From Crassaminicella profunda (lineage in GTDB: Bacteria; Bacillota; Clostridia; Peptostreptococcales; Thermotaleaceae), in NCBI RefSeq assembly GCF_019884785.1, contig NZ_CP082326.1, positions 4,271,355 to 4,335,354 on the forward strand: 64,000 nucleotides of DNA. The letters run 5' to 3'. The translations under genes were made by a program, and so were the position numbers. This document shows positions 15,873-24,843 of this stretch, piece by piece; positions within the stretch are counted from its first letter, which is position 1, and each line of letters starts with the position of its first letter. The notes beneath the pieces were generated by a model, which was not told the DNA's origin, did not search any database, and saw only the letters and a list, made by a program, of their open reading frames with translations.

Positions 15873-17843
15873 TTATTTTTCTGAATGGATAACTTTATAA
15901 TAAGAATTCACAGTGAATATATAAAATACAAAATAAATAAGCGCATAAAGACCTGTACTTAATGAAAATGGAATCAATAAATTGACACCTTCAAATCGAC
16001 CTAGGGTACCTAGATTCTTCAAGGCCATAAAGCTATGAACAATACCGACTACTAATGGTACAAGAAATACAAATAACATCTGTTTAGCAATAGATGCTTT
16101 AATTTCTTTCTTCTCTACACCAATCCTTTTTAAAATTTTATACCGTTCTTTCTCATTATGTGCTTCTGTTAATTGTTTAAAATAAATAATACTTCCTGTA
16201 GCAAATAAAAATACTAATCCTAAAAAGGCACCAATGAAGATGAATAATCCATCTATTTCTAATAGCTGTTTGTAAACAGCGTAGAAAGAACTAAACCGAG
16301 CAGATTTAGGAATGATTTTTTCTAATGCTTTTGTTAAATCAGCACTATCTTTTTTATTGTCAATGATCAGTCCTTGGACACGATGAGATTCTCCAAGCGC
16401 AGCCAATTTTTCATATAGGGAATCCTTTACAATAACAGGGAGCCCATTTAAAAGATTTTTATTGATGAAAGAATGTTGTAAAATTTGGTTGATGGTAAGT
16501 TGCTTTTTTTGACCATTCAATGATATTTCCATGTTTTTCCCTTCAAGTTTAAATTTATCAGAAAACAGAGCATAATAATCATCTATAACTACTACTTGGT
16601 TTAAGTTATCTAGCTTGAGTTTTTCTTTGATGCCGTGTATTTTAGCAATTTCATTAAAAGTGCTTTCTGAAAGAATTGCAACTTTGTGTTCACTCTTTTT
16701 TTTATCATAATTATAAGCAAAGAGGGCAGGAGGAATATATTTAGAATGAAGAACCTCCCCATCAAAACGGGTTGCTTGGATAGATATTTTATCCAGTAAT
16801 GGATTTTCAGGATATTCTAAAAGAGTTTTTTCCACTGCGTTCTCTAAAGTTTCATCTTGATAAACATAAGCATAATCAAAAGGTGCAGATAAGGATGCAT
16901 TATTTTCGTTATTGTAATAAAGGGAATAAGTTGCTCCAATGGCACTTAGTGTGGTAGCACTAAGGATGGCAATGGTAGCAAGGGTTTTTCCGTTACTTTT
17001 AATACGATAAAGTAGCTGAGAAGTGCCAATCATGTTAATGCTTTTATAATATCTTTTTTTATCTTTTCTAGATAATTTGATAACAAATAATAGAAACGAA
17101 GAAAATAAAAGATATGTTCCTATGATAGTAAATGCTAAAGTTAAGAGCATTTTTATAAAAATATCAATTTTCAAATCAAAATCAAGGATCTTAAAAGAAA
17201 ACCAATAACCAATTCCTATCAATAGGATTGAAAGGAAAGAAAGAATGATCGACGATTTTGGCTCTTTTTCTCTTCTCTTTTCTGATTTGAAAAGATCAAT
17301 TAATTGAAAACGATAGATGATCCAATAACCATGAATAGATGTAATGATAAAAAGGATAAAGAATATACAAATGGTATTAAAAATGGCTTTTGTAGAAAGA
17401 AGAAAGCTTATATCTGTAGCATAGCCCATAAGTTTTAATAAAATCATTGCAAATACTTTTGATAGTAAACTACCAAGAGCTATTCCTATGAAAAGAGCAA
17501 AAGTACCCATGATCATATTTTCATAAAAGAGCATTTTTCCAATTTGTCTTTTTTTTACACCCATTAAGGAATAGAGTGCCATTTCTTTTTTTCTTTTTCT
17601 TGTAAAGAATGAATTGGAATACCCAATAAAAATAGCTGCAAAAATAGCAACGATAATGGCAGAACCACTCATGACATTATCGAGTTTAAAGGAATCTGCA
17701 GATTTACGGAGGACTTGTTCGTTGTATTGAATGGATGTAAAAGTAAAGTAAATCATAATACTGAATACCATAGAAGCAAAGTATAAAAAATAATTGTAAA
17801 AATTTCTTTTGATGTTTTTTATGGATATTTTCCAAAGTGTCAT
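15873..17843 (-). CDS. BceB-like ABC transporter permease (second copy)
   Basis: A 656-residue permease, paralogous to the one at 13141. The N-terminal (ISIKNIKRNFYNYF) and C-terminal (YFVFYIFTVNSYYKV) segments nearly repeat those of its partner, and a large extracellular domain lies around residues 310-540. The start at 17843 follows AGGAGAGGTG; the longer frame adds 13 residues without a ribosome binding site. It is the second gene of a likely operon: transglycosylase-like protein, permease, ATPase, permease. The pair may form a heterodimer, unlike the single long permease of Bacillus BceAB. Its role in envelope-antibiotic defence is family-based inference. Confidence 0.87.
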   Translation of the reverse strand: MTLWKISIKNIKRNFYNYFLYFASMVFSIMIYFTFTSIQYNEQVLRKSADSFKLDNVMSGSAIIVAIFAAIFIGYSNSFFTRKRKKEMALYSLMGVKKRQIGKMLFYENMIMGTFALFIGIALGSLLSKVFAMILLKLMGYATDISFLLSTKAIFNTICIFFILFIITSIHGYWIIYRFQLIDLFKSEKRREKEPKSSIILSFLSILLIGIGYWFSFKILDFDLKIDIFIKMLLTLAFTIIGTYLLFSSFLLFVIKLSRKDKKRYYKSINMIGTSQLLYRIKSNGKTLATIAILSATTLSAIGATYSLYYNNENNASLSAPFDYAYVYQDETLENAVEKTLLEYPENPLLDKISIQATRFDGEVLHSKYIPPALFAYNYDKKKSEHKVAILSESTFNEIAKIHGIKEKLKLDNLNQVVVIDDYYALFSDKFKLEGKNMEISLNGQKKQLTINQILQHSFINKNLLNGLPVIVKDSLYEKLAALGESHRVQGLIIDNKKDSADLTKALEKIIPKSARFSSFYAVYKQLLEIDGLFIFIGAFLGLVFLFATGSIIYFKQLTEAHNEKERYKILKRIGVEKKEIKASIAKQMLFVFLVPLVVGIVHSFMALKNLGTLGRFEGVNLLIPFSLSTGLYALIYFVFYIFTVNSYYKVIHSEK

Positions 17844-17905
17844 GATATCACCTCTCCTAATGATAGATTGAAGAGATTTCAAAAGAAACCTCTCAAATCT
17901 ATTGT

Positions 17906-18406
17906 TTATTTTAGACTAATTCCATAAAGGATATTATATATATTTCTTGCATCTTTGCAGTTTTCCATATAACGATCTATTTCATCTTTATCTAGTTTTA
18001 TACCACCAGATGCATGACGATTGCACCAGCCTTCGATGATCGTATCTATATTATCATTTTGTTTTGTTAACTTTCCTAAATACCAAGTACCTAGTTGGAT
18101 ATTAATGGAAGGATCTGCTAGCATTTTACCTTCAAAATTTTCCATACCCATTTCTTTTGCCCATTTTTTTGCAGCAAAATCTCTTATTTCCATTACCCCG
18201 GATTTTTCTCCTTTTTTATAACCTAGGGCTTTAAACCCACTTTGGTTTCTTATGATGGCTGCAACTAAAGCAGGATCAACATTATATTCAGCTGAATATT
18301 TTTTTATTTCACTTTGGTATTTTAGGGGATAGGCTGCTCGTCCTAAGAATAAAAAACCAGATATTAGAATAGCAATAACTACAAACAATATAATAAATTT
18401 TTTCAT
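17906..18406 (-). CDS. Lytic transglycosylase-like protein with altered catalytic residue
   Basis: A 166-residue protein with an N-terminal membrane anchor or signal (residues 4-22) and a single SLT (goose-lysozyme-like) domain. Family landmarks are recognisable: YNVDPALVAAIIR, then the helix that should carry the catalytic Glu (ESxF), then a degenerate GLMQ motif (SGVMEI), then LGTWYLGKL. The catalytic position reads Asn-Gln55-Ser-Gly-Phe, so Glu is replaced by Gln. The protein may bind peptidoglycan without cutting it, or be strongly impaired. It is the first gene of the Bce-type transporter operon, behind a BceR-like operator. Sensing or displaying a wall intermediate is a possible role, but this is inferred. 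Confidence 0.75.
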   Translation of the reverse strand: MKKFIILFVVIAILISGFLFLGRAAYPLKYQSEIKKYSAEYNVDPALVAAIIRNQSGFKALGYKKGEKSGVMEIRDFAAKKWAKEMGMENFEGKMLADPSINIQLGTWYLGKLTKQNDNIDTIIEGWCNRHASGGIKLDKDEIDRYMENCKDARNIYNILYGISLK

Positions 18407-18610
18407 TGATAAAAAACCTCCATTTTTTTAGTGTATAGGTTGATATGATTTCTACTTTTGATTGAATATATTAAGTGAGAGTATACAATTTAGGTATAGG
18501 AAAAACCCCATTACTATTTTGTATGTTTAGTTTTACTGAATGAATTTAGTAGATCTATAGTTAAAAAGTTCATGAACTTATAGCTTTATTGTACATAGAA
18601 TGAAACGTGC

Positions 18611-18661
18611 TATCCATTCATTTACCTAACAAAACAAAGGATTAAACTTACATTTTTGTCA
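18611..18661 (-). promoter_or_regulatory. BceR-type operator block upstream of the transporter operon
   Basis: The minus strand reads TGACA-AAAA-TGTAA (18661-18648), fitting TNACA-N4-TGTAA. It continues with TTTGTTTTGTTAG and TAAATGAATGGATA, nearly identical in sequence and spacing to the block at 13067-13117. It lies about 200-250 bases before the transglycosylase-like gene, with a TACAAT further downstream as a possible -10. Confidence 0.6.
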
Positions 18662-18667
18662 CATAAA

Positions 18668-18697
18668 AAAGCTGTAACCTATAAAGATTACAGCTTT
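18668..18697 (-). terminator. Terminator at the end of the histidine kinase gene
   Basis: Ten-base stem AAAGCTGTAA / TTACAGCTTT, including the kinase stop codon, followed in the minus direction by a T-run. Confidence 0.8.
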
Positions 18698-19719
18698 GAT
18701 ACATTAAAATAATCAATGAGCTTTGGAAAATGAATAGTTACTTTTGTATATTTTCCAAACTCAGATGTAATTGTAAGATCATGTCCTAATTTTTTAGAAA
18801 GTTTCTTTGCTAAATAAAGCCCCATTCCTGTAGATTGATAGTTTTCACGACCTATATGACCTGTAAAGCCTTTATTAAAGACCCTTGAAAGATCTTCATT
18901 TTTAATGCCAATACCATTATCTTCAATGATGAGACGTTTTTCTTTTTTATCTTTTTGTGTATATATTTTTATGGAGCCTTCTTTGTCTGTATATTTCAAT
19001 GAATTAGATAAAATTTGATCAATGATAAAGGAAAGCCATTTTTTATCGGTGGTTACAGTTGCATCCATATTGTCCATTTTAAAGCTTATTCCTTTGCTGA
19101 TGAATGTTTTTGCATTCTTTTTTATAATATCTTTTATAACTTTTTCTAATTGGATCTCATGAATAAAATAATCCTTTGAAAAAGCATCTATTCTTGAATA
19201 ATAAAGAGCTCTTTCTACATGAGCTTCTATTTTATCTACTTCTTCTTCTAAGCTGTTTAATACTTCATCATAAGGTTCCCTACTATTTTCAATAATAAGT
19301 CTACTTGTAGCAATAGGTGTTTTCACTTCGTGGACCCATGAGGTAATGAATTCGAGATTATCCCTTTTTTCTTCTTGCAATGCTTTGATTTTTTCTTCCT
19401 CTTCAAGATAGGCTTTATATAGAAGATTGTGATACAAGCGTTGCTCATTATTAATCGGCGTAGGTAGAGCACTAAGTACATTCGTATCTTGTTTTTCAAT
19501 GATTTCAGAAATATTTTCATAATATCTTTTATAGAATAAGTAGCCAACAATAATGTAAATACAAAGAAAGACAAAAGAAACGAAATGAATATAAAGGATA
19601 TTGCTGATGCTTACCTTTACTGTATGATCTAAATAGATGACAGCAGAGATAAAAGTCATTAGAATAAAATAAAACAAAAAGAAATGTCTTTTATCTAGGA
19701 GATATTCTTTTAACTTCAT
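18688..19719 (-). CDS. BceS-type intramembrane-sensing histidine kinase
   Basis: A 343-residue kinase with two membrane helices (about residues 13-31 and 38-62) and almost no extracellular loop. This is the hallmark of intramembrane-sensing kinases that read the state of a BceAB-type transporter. The H-box is SWVHEVKTPIATS, the N-box IDQILSNSLKYT, G1 EDNGIGI and G2 STGMGLYLAKKL. No response regulator gene lies beside it, which is unusual for this family. The partner must be elsewhere or the kinase acts with an unlinked regulator. The transporter operon is immediately downstream. It ends in a terminator that overlaps its stop codon. Confidence 0.88.
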   Translation of the reverse strand: MKLKEYLLDKRHFFLFYFILMTFISAVIYLDHTVKVSISNILYIHFVSFVFLCIYIIVGYLFYKRYYENISEIIEKQDTNVLSALPTPINNEQRLYHNLLYKAYLEEEEKIKALQEEKRDNLEFITSWVHEVKTPIATSRLIIENSREPYDEVLNSLEEEVDKIEAHVERALYYSRIDAFSKDYFIHEIQLEKVIKDIIKKNAKTFISKGISFKMDNMDATVTTDKKWLSFIIDQILSNSLKYTDKEGSIKIYTQKDKKEKRLIIEDNGIGIKNEDLSRVFNKGFTGHIGRENYQSTGMGLYLAKKLSKKLGHDLTITSEFGKYTKVTIHFPKLIDYFNVSKL

Positions 19720-20052
19720 AGGATCAACCCCCTGTCTTTTTTTATTAAATAAATGAAATTTTACTTATTTATGTTCCATAAGATTACTATATATTCATAT
19801 TTATTGCAATAAAACTTTTATTTTTCTAGTTGTGGTAGAATAAAAAATAGGATAATAGGAATAAATTGGAGGTTACAATGAAATAAAAACCGTATACAAG
19901 GTTGACTATAGATTAGAAATATAACCTTTATTTTCATAGAATATAAGTAAAGAAAGCTAAATTTTATAGATATATATCTTTGGTGCAAACATGTATAGAA
20001 ATCTGCAATTATGATATAATATTTTATCATAAGCTTTTAGGAGGGTAATAAC
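19720..20052 (+). other. Intergenic region with the glutamate racemase promoter
   Basis: 333 bases between divergent genes. An extended -10 (TGATATAAT, with TATAAT at 20015-20020) lies 33 bases before the racemase start. A GGAGG followed by ATGAAATAA at 19868-19886 would give only a two-codon peptide. I see no riboswitch or gene. Confidence 0.45.
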
Positions 20053-20823
20053 GTGAAAACTTTACCTATTGGTGTATTTGATTCAGGAATGGGTGGAATT
20101 AGTGTATTAAGTGAAATGAGAAAATTAATGCCTCAAGAGGATTATATATATTATGGAGATTCAAAAAATATTCCATATGGAAAGAAAACGAAAGAAACAT
20201 TACAAGAGCTTTGCTTTCAAATAGGGGATTATTTTATAGATAGAGGTGTTAAAGCAATTGTCATTGCCTGTAATACAGCTACTAGTGCTGCGGTAAATGA
20301 GTTTAGAAAAAGATATGATATTCCTATAATTGGAATAGAGCCAGCTCTAAAACCAGCTGTTGAGAGTTATGAAAAGGGTAAGATCGTTGTTTTAGCTACG
20401 GAGGTTACCTTAAGAGAAGAGAAATTTAGCAATTTAATGAATCAATATACAAATCAAGCAGAGATTATCAAACTGCCTGCACCAAAGCTTGTAACTCTTG
20501 TAGAGCAGGGAATCATCAATGGAAAGGAAGCAGAGGATGCTATAGGAGAGCTTTTTGAAAATTTAAATATAAAAGAAGTTGATTCTATTGTATTAGGGTG
20601 TACCCATTATCCTTTTTTAAAGGAACCATTAAAAAAGGTATTAGGAGAGAAAATTACACTTATTGATGGAGGTCTTGGAACGGCACAGCATCTTAAAGAT
20701 ATTCTTTATGAAAGAGGATGGTTAAGGAATAGTAGTGAAAAGGGATGTATTGAGATTATTAATTCATCTAATGATCAAAGGATGATAGAACTTTCTCATA
20801 AGCTATTAGATGTGTATAGGTAA
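20053..20823 (+). CDS. murI: Glutamate racemase
   Basis: A 256-residue cofactor-independent racemase that makes D-glutamate for peptidoglycan in the cytoplasm. Substrate-binding Asp10-Ser11 are in GVFDSGMGG, and the two catalytic cysteines are Cys73 (ACNTATSAA) and Cys183 (LGCTHYP). The start codon is GTG, 8 bases after AGGAGGG. The length is normal for the family. It is monocistronic, with its own extended -10 promoter and terminator. Confidence 0.96.
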   Translation: MKTLPIGVFDSGMGGISVLSEMRKLMPQEDYIYYGDSKNIPYGKKTKETLQELCFQIGDYFIDRGVKAIVIACNTATSAAVNEFRKRYDIPIIGIEPALKPAVESYEKGKIVVLATEVTLREEKFSNLMNQYTNQAEIIKLPAPKLVTLVEQGIINGKEAEDAIGELFENLNIKEVDSIVLGCTHYPFLKEPLKKVLGEKITLIDGGLGTAQHLKDILYERGWLRNSSEKGCIEIINSSNDQRMIELSHKLLDVYR

Positions 20824-20846
20824 TTCAATAGGAATATCAAATGAGG

Positions 20847-20883
20847 AATAATACAGTTTGAAAAATACTGTGTTATTTTTTTT
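20847..20883 (+). terminator. Terminator after murI
   Basis: Eleven-base stem AATAATACAGT / ACTGTGTTATT (one G-U pair) followed by eight T. Confidence 0.8.
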
Positions 20884-21000
20884 ATTAAACTAGGATGAAA
20901 AAATAGGAAATCCTATCCAAGCAAAAAAGGAAGGGAATTAAAAGAATATGTCGAAATTATAAAGGAGATGTCTAGTATAAGCAAAAGAGGTGCTTATTAG

Positions 21001-22554
21001 ATGAAAACAAAAACAAAGATTATTATTTCAATTATTTTGATCATAACATTGGGAGTAGTAGGTGTAATTATTCAAATAAACCATAGTATGGAAGACTCAG
21101 AAAATACAATTCTTGATGCTTATGCTAATGCTAGAATAAGTGTGATCGACCATTATTTTAAAAAATCTTCTCAAGAATTGAAAAATCGGGTATTCGACAA
21201 TGCTTATTGGGATGATGCTGTGTATAATTTAGAAAATGAGAATAAAGAGTGGTTGAAAGAAAACATTACACAGTATTTATATGAACAGCCTACCTTTTGT
21301 ATAGATATTGTATTTTTACAAAAAAATGATGGGAATTATGTGGAAGTGTATGGTGAAGGTGTGGAGGGTTATGATTTTACAGCTACCAATACATATAAAA
21401 AAGCCTTTCAAGAGAAAAAGATTCATCAAGAGTATTTAAATGTTTATGGAAGAACATATGAAATCGTCGCTGCACCTATTATTACGGATGATAAACAGAC
21501 AAATGGCATATTGCTTTTAGGAAGAGTTATGGATGAAAAATTTTTAGAGGATTTATCTCAATTTATTATGTTTGATCTTGTAAAAGAAGTTCAAATAGTA
21601 AATAGTTATAGTGGAACAAATACGGTTAAGTATGATGGGGATTTAATGGAGTTGTATTATCCTATAAAGGATATAGAAAATAACAAAATCGCTTGGATTA
21701 AAATAGTTTATAATATAGCTATTTTTGATAAAATAAAGCTAAAAATAGAGAAGGAAATTATAGTAGATATTATACTTGTTGCAGTTGGTGTTGTAGGTAT
21801 TATGATTGTAATTAGTAATAGGTTTATGAATATTATAGAAGAAATTATCAAACAAATTAATTCTATTGCACAAGGAAATTATAAAGAACGTTTAGAAGAA
21901 AAGGGCTCTCATGAAATGATAAGGCTTGCAAAAAGTATAAACACACTCTCTGAAGAAATAGAAAGAAGAATCAAAGAACAAGAGAACAATTATTTAGAAT
22001 CTGTAAAAACTTTAGTCATGTCATTAGAAGTAAAGGATGCCTATACAAAAGGACATTCAGAAAGAGTTTCTTTTTACGCATATCATTTAGGAGAGGCTGT
22101 AGGATATAAAAATATAGACACTTTAGTAAATGCTGCATTAGTTCATGATATTGGGAAAATTGCCATACCTGAAGTTATATTGAATAAGCCAGGAAAACTT
22201 ACAAAAGAAGAATATGAAATTATGAAAACTCATCCTGATCAGGGATACAAAATATTAGATGCTTCACATATGTTTAAAGATATTAAATATATTATAAAAT
22301 ATCATCATGAGCGATATGATGGAAAAGGGTACCCAGATGGTTTACAAGGAGAACAGATTCCATATGGAGCAAGAATTTTAGCGGTAGCAGACGTGTTTGA
22401 TGCTTTGACTAGTAATAGAGCATATAGAGAGGCAATGTCTGTAGGTGAAGCTATGGAAATTATAAAAAAGGATACAGGTACGCACTTTGATCCACTTTTA
22501 GTAGAGGCCTTTAAAGAAATTATTTATGAGTTATATAGAAAAGTTAATTTATAA
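21001..22554 (+). CDS. Membrane HD-GYP cyclic di-GMP phosphodiesterase with CHASE4-like sensor
   Basis: A 517-residue protein. An N-terminal helix (6-26) is followed by an extracellular CHASE4-type domain (motif DNAYWDDAVYN), a second helix (about 251-271), HAMP, then HD-GYP. Catalytic motifs are intact: HDIGKI, the KTHPDQGYKIL region, HHERYDGKGYP, and the signature GYPDGL. It should hydrolyse cyclic di-GMP at the membrane in answer to an extracellular cue. The ATG follows a weak AGAGGTG site. The window also holds a cyclic di-GMP-II riboswitch (53.0 kb) and another HD-GYP gene (62.6 kb), so the nucleotide is clearly in use. Confidence 0.9.
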   Translation: MKTKTKIIISIILIITLGVVGVIIQINHSMEDSENTILDAYANARISVIDHYFKKSSQELKNRVFDNAYWDDAVYNLENENKEWLKENITQYLYEQPTFCIDIVFLQKNDGNYVEVYGEGVEGYDFTATNTYKKAFQEKKIHQEYLNVYGRTYEIVAAPIITDDKQTNGILLLGRVMDEKFLEDLSQFIMFDLVKEVQIVNSYSGTNTVKYDGDLMELYYPIKDIENNKIAWIKIVYNIAIFDKIKLKIEKEIIVDIILVAVGVVGIMIVISNRFMNIIEEIIKQINSIAQGNYKERLEEKGSHEMIRLAKSINTLSEEIERRIKEQENNYLESVKTLVMSLEVKDAYTKGHSERVSFYAYHLGEAVGYKNIDTLVNAALVHDIGKIAIPEVILNKPGKLTKEEYEIMKTHPDQGYKILDASHMFKDIKYIIKYHHERYDGKGYPDGLQGEQIPYGARILAVADVFDALTSNRAYREAMSVGEAMEIIKKDTGTHFDPLLVEAFKEIIYELYRKVNL

Positions 22555-22651
22555 GTATAGTAACCTATCCTGATAGGGGAGGTTTGCCATTGTCAGAGTA
22601 ACTAAAATTTGATATTCTATAAAAGAATGCATCTATTTAGGAGTTGAACCT

Positions 22652-23080
22652 ATGAAGGATATTAAATTAGCTAAGGAAGTTTTAGAAAAAGAATCATTCA
22701 CTTTAGTGATTGTTAAAGAAGGAAAAGTAATATTTTCTAGTGAAGATAAAGGCATTAAACCTATGTATACGGCTGTAGTTAGTATGAAAGAAAAACTTAA
22801 GGGTGCCAGTGTAGCTGACCGAGTAATCGGAAGAGCTGCTGCCATGCTATGTGTCTATGGGAATATTAAAGAGTTGCATACAAAGATTATTTCAGAGAGT
22901 GCTGTGAGCGTATTAGAAAATACCAATATCTTATTTGAGTATGAAAAAAAATCTACATATATAAAAAATAGGGACAAGACAGATATGTGTCCAGTAGAAA
23001 AACTATCACAAGATATAGATCATCCTATATATTTGATAGAAAGAATACAAAGCTTTTTAGAAAGTATAAAAAAGAAATAA
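22652..23080 (+). CDS. DUF1893 family protein
   Basis: A 142-residue soluble protein. The first 105 residues match the DUF1893 family (cytidine-deaminase-like fold): KEGKVIFSSEDKGIKPM, the core SVADRVIGRAAAML, and the SESAVSVLENTNI segment. The C-terminal 35 residues are a polar extension. Members are known from clostridia and other anaerobes. The function is unknown, perhaps a nucleotide or small-molecule deaminase-like activity, though this is not shown. AGGAG ribosome binding site 7 bases before the start. Confidence 0.75.
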   Translation: MKDIKLAKEVLEKESFTLVIVKEGKVIFSSEDKGIKPMYTAVVSMKEKLKGASVADRVIGRAAAMLCVYGNIKELHTKIISESAVSVLENTNILFEYEKKSTYIKNRDKTDMCPVEKLSQDIDHPIYLIERIQSFLESIKKK

Positions 23081-23293
23081 ATAAGTCTTATATCAAAAGA
23101 GCTAGGATAGTACATGTAAAAGTGATATAATGTAAACATATATGAATAATGATATGAAATCATTGTTTTGAGAATGAATTCTCAATAAGTTAAGAATCAG
23201 TAAATGTTTATATGAGACTATATTGAATATGATAACTATATATGGGTTCCATATTTTTGTGCATTAAAGTAAAATAAATATGATGAAGAATAA

Positions 23294-23340
23294 AACCATG
23301 AAGGTATTTCCATAAAGGAAGCTTTCATGGTTATTTTTTT
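23294..23340 (+). terminator. Terminator-like hairpin in the leader of the ECF S-component gene
   Basis: Stem AACCATGAA / TTCATGGTT with an inner TTCC / GGAA pair, followed by ATTTTTTT. It ends only 15 bases before the ECF gene start, within its leader. It is either a terminator for transcription from upstream or a conditional attenuator. The leader upstream (23140-23290) contains further hairpins (GAGAA-TGAA-TTCTC) but no riboswitch class I can name. Confidence 0.7.
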
Positions 23341-23354
23341 GAGGAGGAATAAAA

Positions 23355-23888
23355 ATGAATCAAAATGCAAAAACAAAGGATTTGATGTTGAGTGGATTAT
23401 TACTTGCTATGGGGATTTTACTACCTATGTTTTTTCATAGTGTAGGAATAATGGGGAAAGTATTTTTACCTATGCATATTCCTGTTTTAATAGGTGGTTT
23501 TGTATTATCTCCTTATTTAGCATGTATTTTAGGGGTTATAACTCCCCTCATTAGTGGAGCCCTTACAGGGATGCCTATTATGTTTCCTATGGCAATCATT
23601 ATGGCCTTTGAATTGGGGACTTATGGATTGATGACTTCTTTAGCTGTGAGAAAGATGAGACTTTCTGTTATTCCATCTCTTATAATTGCTATGATATCAG
23701 GAAGAGTTATAGCAGGAGTTGTAGTATTTTTCTTAGCTCAATTTTTTGGTCTTAAAATGAATCCAATCCTTTTTATTAAAGGAGGAATATTAACAGGACT
23801 TCCTGGAATAGGTGTTCAATTAATATTGATCCCTTCAATAATCTATGGATTAAAAGGGATTATTAGAAAAGAAGGTATAAGAGTATAA
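23355..23888 (+). CDS. ECF transporter substrate-binding (S) component
   Basis: A 177-residue integral membrane protein with about six hydrophobic segments. The sequence style is that of energy-coupling-factor S components (MPMHIPVLIGGFVLSPYL-like motif, then an AFELGTYG stretch). It binds a vitamin-like molecule and docks to a shared EcfAAT module encoded elsewhere. The substrate is not evident; the AVRKM...GRVIAG pattern is seen in several vitamin subfamilies. The ribosome binding site is GAGGAGG. The preceding attenuator-like hairpin suggests regulated expression. Confidence 0.75.
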   Translation: MNQNAKTKDLMLSGLLLAMGILLPMFFHSVGIMGKVFLPMHIPVLIGGFVLSPYLACILGVITPLISGALTGMPIMFPMAIIMAFELGTYGLMTSLAVRKMRLSVIPSLIIAMISGRVIAGVVVFFLAQFFGLKMNPILFIKGGILTGLPGIGVQLILIPSIIYGLKGIIRKEGIRV

Positions 23889-24047
23889 GCAGTTTAATTG
23901 GGTTGAGTGCATAATCACTCAACTCTTTTTATTTAGTAAGGAAGTATTTTCTTGAAAAAAGTGTATAAAAGTTGAATTTTATTCTGAATTGTATTAAAGT
24001 TTAAATAAGTATAAATGATTCATTTTTGTTAGAAAGGGGCAATATAC

Positions 24048-24614
24048 ATGATTAGTAGAGAAAAAGCATTTGAGTTATTAGAAGAATACACAAAATCACA
24101 AAGCTTGATAAAACATGCGTTAGCTGTTGAAGCAGCAATGATGGGATATGGGAAAAAGTTTGATGAAGATGTAACCTATTGGTCAGTCTGTGGATTATTA
24201 CATGATGTAGATTATGAAATTTATCCAGAAGAGCACCCTTTAAAAGGAGCTGAAATTTTAAGAGAAAAGGGATATCCAGAAGATTTAGTACTTGCTGTTA
24301 AGGGGCATGCTGATTCAGCTAATACTCCTAGAGAAACTTTAATGGCAAAAGCTTTATATGCAGTTGATGAATTATCAAGCTTTATCGTAGCTGTAGCCTT
24401 AGTAAGACCCAATAAATTTGAAGGATTGAAAGTAAAATCTGTTAAAAAGAAATTGAAAGATAAAGCTTTTGCAAAAGCAGTTGATAGAGATATTATTAAA
24501 AAAGGTGCTGAAGAGCTAGGCGTTGATTTAACAGAACATATTCAATTAATTATTGATGCGCTTGTGACAAGAGAAGAAGAGTTAAAAAAAGATGGATATA
24601 GCTTAATCAATTAA
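24048..24614 (+). CDS. HD-domain phosphohydrolase
   Basis: A 188-residue cytoplasmic HD-superfamily protein. Metal-site residues are visible: His in LIKHALAVE, His-Asp in LLHDVDYE, His in VKGHAD, and a distal Asp in AVDELSSF. It is a stand-alone HD hydrolase of unknown substrate (nucleotide or phosphate monoester are usual). AGAAAGGGG ribosome binding site. It is followed by its own terminator. Confidence 0.8.
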   Translation: MISREKAFELLEEYTKSQSLIKHALAVEAAMMGYGKKFDEDVTYWSVCGLLHDVDYEIYPEEHPLKGAEILREKGYPEDLVLAVKGHADSANTPRETLMAKALYAVDELSSFIVAVALVRPNKFEGLKVKSVKKKLKDKAFAKAVDRDIIKKGAEELGVDLTEHIQLIIDALVTREEELKKDGYSLIN

Positions 24615-24628
24615 TATAGATTTATTAT

Positions 24629-24680
24629 AAACGGGATCAGCTTTTAGATATAAGTAGAAAGCTAAACCGTTTATTTTTTT
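24629..24680 (+). terminator. Terminator after the HD-domain gene
   Basis: Two-part stem AAACGG / CCGTTT and AGCTTT / AAAGCT, followed by ATTTTTTT. The design closely resembles the terminator at 32698. Confidence 0.8.
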
Positions 24681-24768
24681 GAGAGAAAAAGATAATATTT
24701 TAAAAAGAATCTTTAGAGTTATGCAGATTTATAAAAAAATATAATGAATCTTATCGTAATTTTAAAAA

Positions 24769-24796
24769 TTGACCTAAAAGGATTATCTGATATAAT
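24769..24796 (+). promoter_or_regulatory. Sigma-70 type promoter for the AbrB-like membrane protein
   Basis: TTGACC (24769-24774) and TATAAT (24791-24796) with a 16-base spacer, 48 bases before the start codon. Confidence 0.65.
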
Positions 24797-24843
24797 GCTA
24801 GATAATAATAGAGGATTAGGTTGAAAGATAAGGAGAGGTGATG

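Noticed and set aside
19868-19886. A ribosome binding site followed by ATG AAA TAA
   Set aside because: The product would be two residues; without conservation data it cannot be called a regulatory minigene.
19818-20030. A 70-residue minus-strand frame upstream of murI
   Set aside because: It overlaps the racemase promoter region, lacks a ribosome binding site and is simple AT-rich sequence.
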